Below the pieces are notes generated by a model. The model had not been told where the DNA came from. It made no database searches and was given only the letters and a program-made list of their open reading frames with translations. A stretch of 8,269 nt of DNA from Acidobacteriota bacterium (GTDB lineage Bacteria; Acidobacteriota; Vicinamibacteria; Vicinamibacterales; UBA8438): NCBI GenBank assembly GCA_005778315.1, contig SXOW01000069.1:1-8269 (forward strand). Direction: 5' to 3'. Every line of letters starts with the position of its first letter. Position 1 is the stretch's first letter. Positions 1-4,241 of this stretch are shown here, one piece after another. A program made the translations under genes and the position numbers.

Positions 1-1299
1 TCCTACACTCACCAGGACCTCGGAGGCGAACAGCGGGATGCAGATCAAGACTATCTTGAATCGGATTCAGAAGCATCGGGGCTTTGTCTACGGCGACGTG
101 CGGCTCGAGGAGCCGGTCGACGGCGTGGCGCTCACGGTCGACGTCGTTCCGCATCGGCGCCATCGGCCCACGTGTTCGGGCTGTCGGCAGCGCGGACCGG
201 CGTACGATCGGTTGGCGCCGCGCCGCTTCGAGTTCGTGCCGCTGTGGGGCCTGCGCGTCTTCTTCCTCTACATGATGCGCCGCGTCGATTGCCCGCGCTG
301 TGGCGTGACCGTGGAGCAGGTGCCGTGGGCCGACGGCAAGCACCAGCTCACGACCACCTACATGTGGTTTCTCGCCCGGTGGGCCAAGCGCCTCAGTTGG
401 CAGGAGGTCGCCATCGTCTTTCGCACCAGTTGGGACCAGGTGTTCCGCTCGGTCGCGATGGCGGTGGCCTGGGGCCGCGATCACGTCGATCTCACCGGGA
501 TTCGCGCGATCGGCGTCGATGAAATCCACTGGCAGCGTGGCCCGCACTTTTTGACCCTCGTCTACCAGATCGACGCCACGCGCAAGCGCTTGCTGTGGAT
601 CGGCCAGCATCGGCGGGCCAAGACGCTGCTCCGGTTTTTCCGCTGGTTCGGGAAGGAGCGCACGGCGACGCTGGCGTTCATCTGCAGCGACATGTGGCAG
701 CCGTACCTCCAAGTCGTGGCGAAGAAAGCGGGGGATGCGCTCCACATTCTCGACCGCTTTCACATCGCCAAGCACATGAGCGATGCCATTGACCAGGTGC
801 GCCGCGCCGAAGTCCACGCCCTGCGACAACAAGGGCGCCAGCCGCGGCTGACCAAGACTGCGCTGGCTGCTCTTGAAACGGCCAGAGAACCAGACCCCCG
901 CGCAGCGCGCCCGCCTTCGAGACCTCGTCCAACACAATCTGCGGGCGGTCCGCGCGATGCTGCTGCGCGAGAGCTTCGACCCGTTCTGGACCTACCGCTC
1001 GGTCGACTGGGCGGCGGCCTTCCTCGACGAATGGTGTGTCCAGGTGATGCGCTCCCGCCTCGAGCCAATGAGGAAAGTCGCCCGCATGCTGCGCCGTCAC
1101 CGGCCGCTGCGCCTGAACTGGTTTCGGGCGCGCGGCGAGATTTCAGGCGCCGTCGTCGAGGGTCTCAACAACAAAGCGAAACTGACCACCAGAAACGCGT
1201 ACGGCTTTCGGTCGTATCGCTGTATAGAAATCGCCCTGTACCATACGTTGGGTCAGCTACCGGAGCCGGAAGCGACCCACAGATTCTGCTGAAGACCCC
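1..1299 (+). mobile_element. ISL3-family insertion sequence, left end outside the window
   Basis: The stretch carries an ISL3-type transposase gene running to 1292. The right end is placed at about 1299 because the next base belongs to the IS3 orfB reading frame (last recognisable residues SPINF, at 1300-1314 on the minus strand). In ISL3 elements the end of the transposase gene commonly reaches into the terminal repeat, which fits the 7 bases between stop and junction. The inner end read inward is GGGGTCTTCAGCAGAATC. No matching inverted copy is visible in bases 1-37, so the left end must lie outside the window. ISL3 elements usually make 8-bp target repeats; the candidate here is gaaattga (1300-1307), to be sought left of the window. 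Confidence 0.7.
38..1292 (+). pseudogene. ISL3-family transposase, broken by a one-base frameshift
   Basis: This is a DDE transposase that would cut and join the ends of its own element. Seen in frame 2 from ATG 38: an N-terminal zinc-binding segment (Cys46, Cys49, Cys85, Cys88), a helix-turn-helix-like stretch near residues 115-140, the first Asp in GVDEIHW (Asp161) and the second in CSDMWQPY (Asp218). From 861 the homologous protein continues in frame 3, with the last catalytic residue in VVEGLNNK (Glu codon at 1158-1160) and the typical ending LPEPEATHRF. Removing the G at 860 turns the junction into LTKTRWLLLKRPENQ and gives a 417-residue protein, normal for the family. As it stands, frame 2 runs on as arginine/proline-rich nonsense to 1321, and frame 3 has a stop at 849 just before the junction. 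A GGAGG lies 11 bases before the ATG. No slippery run is present, so this looks like decay or a sequencing error, not programmed frameshifting. Confidence 0.88.
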
Positions 1300-1467
1300 G
1301 AAATTGATGGGTGAGAGATAGCCGAGCGCGGAGTGCCGCCGGTGGGGATTGTACCAACCCTCGAGCCACTGGAAGATCGCCATCCGGGCGTCGGCTTGGC
1401 TGTGAAAGCAGCGGCGGTTCAACACCTCTCGCTCCAGCGTGGCGAAGAAGCTTTCGGCCATGGCATT
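1300..1467 (-). pseudogene. IS3 transposase OrfB, C-terminal piece
   Basis: On the minus strand this piece codes 56 residues starting NAMAESFFATLERE and ending SALGYLSPINF, the standard end of the IS3 OrfB integrase core. It holds the third catalytic residue (the Glu of AMAESFF, Glu223 in the rejoined protein) and the RRCFHSQADARMAIFQWLEGW helix segment. The piece has no start of its own. Its true 5' part lies at 2810-3463, on the far side of the IS110 element. After Phe the frame runs into the ISL3 end (GVFSRICGSL), so roughly ten family-typical C-terminal residues are lost. Confidence 0.9.
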
Positions 1468-1475
1468 GCCCCTAT
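1468..1475 (-). repeat. IS110 right-end donor sequence, copied in the left-end RNA region
   Basis: The eight bases gcccctat at the right end, including the base shared with the target (G1468), recur as a direct repeat at 2667-2674 inside the element's long left end. Read on the transposase strand the sequence is ATAGGGGC, the last bases before the junction. A left donor guide in an IS110 bridge RNA has the same sequence as the element's right-end top strand, so this short repeat has a ready explanation. Confidence 0.7.
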
Positions 1476-1476
1476 G

Positions 1477-1482
1477 TGTCAA
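1477..1482 (-). promoter_or_regulatory. -35 half of a split junction promoter at the IS110 right end
   Basis: TTGACA, a perfect sigma-70 -35 box on the transposase strand, lies 9 bases before the right junction and points outward. In the inserted state it reads into the IS3 remnant. In an excised circle it would face the left end, where CATGAT (2803-2798) falls 15 bases downstream. Junction promoters of this type are known for IS110-family circles. Its use here is inferred. Confidence 0.5.
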
Positions 1483-1503
1483 GAGAGGCGAAGAGCGGGC
1501 TTA

Positions 1504-2586
1504 TTAGGCGGCCACCAGGCGCGCGGTACGGGAGCGATGGTCATTGATGAGGGCGTGGTAGATCTCTCGGGCCACGAATCGCTTGAGACAGCGCATGATG
1601 TCCCGCTTGGTCAAGCCCTGAGCCGTCCGTCGGGCGACGTAGTCCAGCGTGGGCTGGTGCCAGCGCATCCGGACAGTCACGATGCGATAAAGCGCCGCGT
1701 TGGCCTGCCGGTGGCCACCGCGAAAGAGTCGATGCCGATTGGTCACGCCGCTCGAGACGGGAATCGGGCAGGCACCGCAGAGTTTTGCAAACGCCGCTTC
1801 CGATCGCACCCGCGTCGGATTGTCGCCGGCGACGATCATCATCTCGGCGGCGGAATCGGCGCCGATGCCGAATGCTTCGCGCAGCGTCGGCGCGGCTGTT
1901 TGGGTGATCGCGTCGAGGACCTCGTCGTGCGTGCGAATCTCGACCGCCAGCGTCAGCCAGCGCGTGGCAAGTGCCCTAAGTGCGTGTTTCGTCGAGGCCA
2001 TCGGCTCGAGGATCTCGCCGGGCACGAGCACAGCGCACTCGTCGATCAGCTTTTTGTCCGTCAGGGCGCTCAGGGATTCGCGCAGGGCGTCAGGCGCATT
2101 GACGATCAGTGTCTTCAGCGTGATGACGGCGGCACTGCGGGCTTTTACGGCCGTATCGCGGGCGATCTTGATCTGGCGCACCATCGCTGCCGCGCCATCG
2201 GCCGTCTTGGGGACGGCCGTGGCGAGTCCCGACAAAACGGCCCGTGCAGCGGTCTCGGCGTCGATGGTGTCACTCTTGCCGTTGTTGCGCCGCTTTCGAC
2301 GATCGCAATGGCTGACTTCGACCACCCGGATCGCATGTCGACGTACGAAGCTTGCCAGGCCCACACCGTACGAACCGGTCCCTTCGATGCCAAACGCGTC
2401 CACGGGGCCAAGCGCGCGCGCCCAGGCCACGAGCTCCGCGTAGCCCGCTCGGTCCGCCGACGCGCTGCAGCTGGTGAGTCTCGCGCCAAGGGCATTGAGC
2501 GCCACCGCGACGTGCATGTGTTTGTGGGTATCGACGCCGACGACAACGGTGCTCGTCGGCACCACGAGTGCATCGCTAGACGACAT
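1504..2586 (-). CDS. IS110-family transposase (DEDD recombinase)
   Basis: This RNA-guided recombinase would excise the element as a circle and insert it at a site chosen by the bridge RNA. The 360 residues show the two standard domains. The N-terminal RuvC-like DEDD domain has Asp19 in VVGVDTHKH, Glu68 in GIEGTGSYG, and Asp106 and Asp109 in KSDTIDAE. After a coiled-coil middle region (about 135-225), the C-terminal Tnp/IS116-type domain has ACPIPVSSG (the conserved serine is Ser278 or Ser279) and the RLFRGGHRQANAAL segment. ATG 2586 is chosen because GGAAAGAGG sits 8 bases upstream and the family N-terminus begins just before VVVGVDTHKH. An in-frame ATG at 2661 would add 25 unrelated residues and run into the predicted RNA. 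There is no frameshift or missing catalytic residue, so it is probably functional. Confidence 0.93.
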   Translation of the reverse strand: MSSSDALVVPTSTVVVGVDTHKHMHVAVALNALGARLTSCSASADRAGYAELVAWARALGPVDAFGIEGTGSYGVGLASFVRRHAIRVVEVSHCDRRKRRNNGKSDTIDAETAARAVLSGLATAVPKTADGAAAMVRQIKIARDTAVKARSAAVITLKTLIVNAPDALRESLSALTDKKLIDECAVLVPGEILEPMASTKHALRALATRWLTLAVEIRTHDEVLDAITQTAAPTLREAFGIGADSAAEMMIVAGDNPTRVRSEAAFAKLCGACPIPVSSGVTNRHRLFRGGHRQANAALYRIVTVRMRWHQPTLDYVARRTAQGLTKRDIMRCLKRFVAREIYHALINDHRSRTARLVAA

Positions 2587-2630
2587 GCAACAGACCTCTT
2601 TCCACGGGCTGGCGACGTGGTCTGACCGAG

Positions 2631-2796
2631 CGGGCGGACAGGACTGTGATGGGTCTCTCAAGCCAGGCCCCTATTGGGTCACTGCCCACCCGATCAAACC
2701 GCATCTGGGTGAGTGCTGCCCGAGCCAGGCCGACAGATCAACGCAAAGACACGAAGTCACTCGAAACAAGGGTCAGAGCTGGCCGGACAGCAGCAC
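2631..2796 (-). ncRNA. Candidate IS110 bridge RNA with target and donor loops
   Basis: Two stem-loops fill the non-coding left end. Loop 1 is closed by GTGCTGC/GCAGCAC plus CCGGCCAG/CTGGC-T-CGG (arms 2796-2779 and 2728-2713; 15 pairs, a 3-base and a 1-base bulge). Loop 2 is closed by an 11-pair stem with two G-U pairs (CGGGTGGGCAG 2692-2682, CTGTCCGCCCG 2641-2631). Loop 2 holds ATAGGGGC (2674-2667), identical to the element's right end, and TCACAG (2649-2644), the reverse complement of the left-end terminus CTGTGA. These are the expected left and right donor guides. Loop 1 holds CGAGTGAC (2763-2756) against target CGTATGAC (one mismatch, one wobble) and GCGTTG (2744-2739), able to pair with target CAATGC with one wobble. 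All four guides end on the same shared C/G. The donor assignment is strong and the target assignment moderate. The RNA ends are not known. A CACCC/GGGTG pairing between the loops (about 2710-2687) could compete with the second stem. Confidence 0.72.
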
Positions 2797-2797
2797 C

Positions 2798-2803
2798 ATC
2801 ATG
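2798..2803 (-). promoter_or_regulatory. -10 half of the IS110 junction promoter
   Basis: CATGAT on the transposase strand matches the sigma-70 -10 box in 4 of 6 positions and lies 7 bases inside the left end. Joined to TTGACA at 1482-1477 in a circle it gives a 15-base spacer. The overlapping TGATGG would give 17 bases but a poorer match. Transcription would begin near 2791, at the start of the first bridge-RNA stem, perhaps trimming part of its outer helix. Confidence 0.4.
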
Positions 2804-2809
2804 CTCACA

Positions 2810-3463
2810 GTCATACGCGTCGCCGATGGACCCCATCGAGGGCATCACCCCGGCTTCGCGGCAGCGCTTCCCGAACGCATAGCTCGTATATTGACAGCCG
2901 CGATCCGAGTGGTGAATGACCGCCTCCGGACGACGCGCCAGGGCCATGTTCAGGGCACTGAGGACGAGCTCCGTCTTGAGGTGTGGCGTCATCGCCCAGC
3001 CGACGATGCGCCGCGACCAGACATCGAGCACGATGGCGAGATAGAGAGACCCCGCCCCCGTCGGCACGTAGGTGATGTCGGCCACCCACAGCCGGTCGGG
3101 GCCGTCCGCCGTAAACGGCCGATCGACCTGATCGACGGCCCGATCCGCGGCGGGATCGCCGACCGTCGTCGTCACAAAGCGGCGCAGCTGCAGGCCCTGT
3201 ACCCCGGCCGCGCGCATCAGCCGAGCCACCCGCTTCGTGCCGACCCGCCGCCGGTGGTCATCGGCCAGTTCCGCCTGAATGCTCGGGGCACCATACGCCC
3301 CGCCCGAGCGACGGTGGATCGTATGGATCAGCGCCGTCAGACCGATGTCCTCCACGGCCCAGGCCGATGGCGCACGGTTCACCCACGCGTAGAATCCGCT
3401 GGCGGAGACGCCCAGCAGCCGGCTCATCACCCGAACCGGAAAGGTGGCCTGATTCGCTTTCAT
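2810..3463 (-). pseudogene. IS3 transposase OrfB, N-terminal piece
   Basis: The 218 genuine codons start MKANQATFPVRVMSRLLGVS and end GSIGDAYD. They comprise the HTH_21-type lead region (RRSGGAYGAPSIQAELAD, about 51-68) and the first part of the rve integrase core, with Asp129 in WVADITYVP and Asp187 in HHSDRGCQY. The frame then reads 23 codons of IS110 left-end sequence to a stop at 2738. Glu223 is on the other piece; D187 to E223 leaves 35 residues between, the exact family spacing. The ATG overlaps the orfA stop as ATGA. The same frame is also open upstream into orfA, so either coupled re-initiation or -1 frameshifting could have fed it. Confidence 0.92.
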
Positions 3464-3774
3464 GAACCCGAAGACCGCGTCGTGTTCACCGTCGTCTCCT
3501 GTGCGAACCAGGCCGCGGCTTTTGACAAAATCTCCCGCTCGACCTTCAGCTGCCGATTCTCGCGTCGGAGCTGCGTCAGTTCGGTCCGCTCGGCGGTCGT
3601 CAGGCCGTCCGTCTGCCGGCCTGCATCGCGATCAGCCTGGGCCACCCAGTTGCTGATCGATTGGGCCGTCGGTTCAAACTCCCGGGCCAGCTCCTCCGGC
3701 GTGCGCCCGGCATGGACCAACGCGACGAGCTGTTCACGAGATTCCGGGGGGTACGGCTTCCTCGTTTTGGGCAT
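3460..3774 (-). CDS. IS3-family OrfA, DNA-binding protein
   Basis: This 104-residue protein is the small partner of IS3 transposition: it binds the element ends and, when fused by frameshifting to OrfB, supplies DNA recognition. Residues 10-45 form a helix-turn-helix (EELAREFEPTAQSISNWV), and residues 62-84 (LTQLRRENRQLKVEREILSKA) form the leucine-zipper helix. Length and layout are normal. A strong GAAGGAG lies 6 bases before ATG 3774. The gene itself is intact, but with OrfB split it cannot support transposition here. A free OrfA could in principle bind or repress related copies elsewhere; that is inference. Confidence 0.9.
   Translation of the reverse strand: MPKTRKPYPPESREQLVALVHAGRTPEELAREFEPTAQSISNWVAQADRDAGRQTDGLTTAERTELTQLRRENRQLKVEREILSKAAAWFAQETTVNTTRSSGS
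3519..3524 (-). other. Possible -1 frameshift site between IS3 orfA and orfB
   Basis: On the coding strand the orfA codons TCA AAA GCC contain AAAAG. A -1 slip here enters the orfB frame, which stays open from this point to the orfB ATG (reading AVFGF just before MKANQ). IS3 elements commonly fuse OrfA and OrfB by -1 slippage on an A-rich heptamer. This one is shorter than the canonical A6G, so it is only a candidate. Confidence 0.35.
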
Positions 3775-3802
3775 CGTGGACTCCTTCTACCACAAGGATT
3801 AC

Positions 3803-3822
3803 GTGTCCACGGAACCGGGTCA
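3803..3822 (-). repeat. Probable left inverted repeat of the IS3 element
   Basis: Reading into the element on the minus strand, the sequence starts TGACCCGGTTCCGTGGACAC, 48 bases before the orfA start codon. IS3 ends typically begin with TG and lie about this far from orfA. The partner repeat would be beyond the lost orfB end, so the assignment cannot be confirmed within the window. Confidence 0.45.
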
Positions 3823-3854
3823 GGCCCAGTTCGATCCGCTCTCCTGCCCCATCG

Positions 3855-3874
3855 GGGATGAATTCACACATCCC
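3855..3874 (-). terminator. Weak hairpin just after the start-less frame
   Basis: GGGATG and CATCCC form a perfect 6-bp stem around an 8-base loop, beginning 4 bases past the stop of the minus-strand frame at 3878. There is no run of T after it, so rho-independent termination is doubtful. The position after a stop codon is the main reason to list it. Confidence 0.25.
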
Positions 3875-3877
3875 GGT

Positions 3878-4117
3878 TCACCACCTCCCCGTGGCCTTCG
3901 CCATCCGCAGAATCAGGCTGGAATGGCCCTTCAGGCTGTCGGCAGTTGCAATTGGCTCGCCCGCGAGCAGCGAGCTGCCCGATACCGCACGCTCGGCCCC
4001 GTAGTAGCGGCGTACGGCGCCCTCAACGCGGATTACGAACGGTCGCGCGGGCCTGACAGTTGGGATCTGGGCCGTTGACGTGCCCGCGGGAGCGTGTGGG
4101 GCGGTCGGAGCCTGGGT
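3878..4117 (-). pseudogene. Start-less open frame, possible gene remnant
   Basis: The minus strand is open for 79 codons between a TAA (4120-4118) and a TGA (3880-3878). The translation includes the segments RPFVIRVEGAVRRYYGAERA and DSLKGHSSLILRMAKATGRW. Codon third positions are mostly G or C, as in the genuine genes nearby. No ATG, GTG or TTG occurs in the first 50 codons, so it cannot be a normal gene as it stands. It could be the C-terminal end of a gene whose upstream part is frameshifted or lost, or it could be chance in GC-rich DNA. I do not recognise the protein. The opposite strand is also open here but with a less gene-like codon pattern. Confidence 0.3.
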
Positions 4118-4241
4118 TTAGGGGAACTTGGATTTCCGTGTTGCCAATCCTGGGTTCACGGCTGGCACGGAGTGGTCCCTCAGCGCAACGGCTGCGCGAC
4201 TGTAGGTCACTTTGGATGCCCCTGACCGAAGGGCTTAGCCT

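Larger units (their letters stand above)
1469..2810 (-). mobile_element. IS110-family insertion sequence (IS110 subgroup), apparently intact, 1342 bp
   Basis: The boundaries come from the split IS3 orfB. Sequence up to G1468 continues orfB codon Asn219, and sequence from 2810/2811 supplies Asp218, so the ends are fixed to within the one base (G) present on both sides. The element has no terminal inverted repeats and no longer target duplication, as is usual for the family. On the transposase strand the upstream end is long (224 bp before the ATG) and the downstream end short (35 bp). That arrangement is typical of the IS110 subgroup, in which the bridge RNA is encoded before the transposase, and unlike the IS1111 subgroup, where it follows. 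Confidence 0.9.
1300..3822 (-). mobile_element. IS3-family insertion sequence, split by IS110 and cut at its orfB end
   Basis: The element reads on the minus strand: probable left inverted repeat near 3822, orfA (3774-3460), orfB (3463 onward). orfB is interrupted by the IS110 element at 1469-2810 and resumes at 1467-1300. Only the last few codons of orfB and the right inverted repeat are missing, where the ISL3 element begins. Layered insertion is the simplest history: the IS3 came first, and the IS110 and ISL3 elements entered it later in an order the sequence does not show. The split makes this copy unable to make its own transposase. Confidence 0.85.
3823..4241. other. Region between the IS3 element and the permease gene
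   Basis: This 419-bp stretch has no complete gene that I recognise. It holds a start-less open frame on the minus strand (3878-4117), a small hairpin after it (3855-3874), and about 120 bp before the permease in which I see no clear promoter. A bulged hairpin (CCGT/GCCA at 4136-4146 with TGGCACGG at 4163-4170) is present but has no evident role. ADOP permease genes are often preceded by a PadR-type regulator; none is visible here. Confidence 0.6.

Noticed and set aside
1333..2625. 430-codon open frame on the + strand
   Set aside because: It lies antisense to the IS110 transposase, whose motifs are clear on the minus strand. Its translation is arginine/glycine-rich with no recognisable domain, as expected of a mirror frame in GC-rich DNA.
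2779..2783. TCTGAC near 2775 as an alternative left target guide
   Set aside because: It shares only TGAC plus one more base with the target, fewer than CGAGTGAC at 2763-2756, and lies at the edge of the closing stem.
1469..2810. Terminal inverted repeats or a longer target duplication for the IS110 element
   Set aside because: The ends (CTGTGAGC and CATAGGGGC on the transposase strand) are not inverted copies, and only one base is shared between the flanks. This is normal for the IS110 subgroup.
2474..4078. 534-codon open frame on the + strand
   Set aside because: Most of it is antisense to IS3 orfA and orfB and the IS110 left end, crossing several element boundaries. A real gene would not span them in one frame.
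4136..4170. Bulged hairpin before the permease as a riboswitch or terminator
   Set aside because: Eight pairs interrupted by a 3-base bulge, no T-run and no recognisable riboswitch core; it is likely chance.
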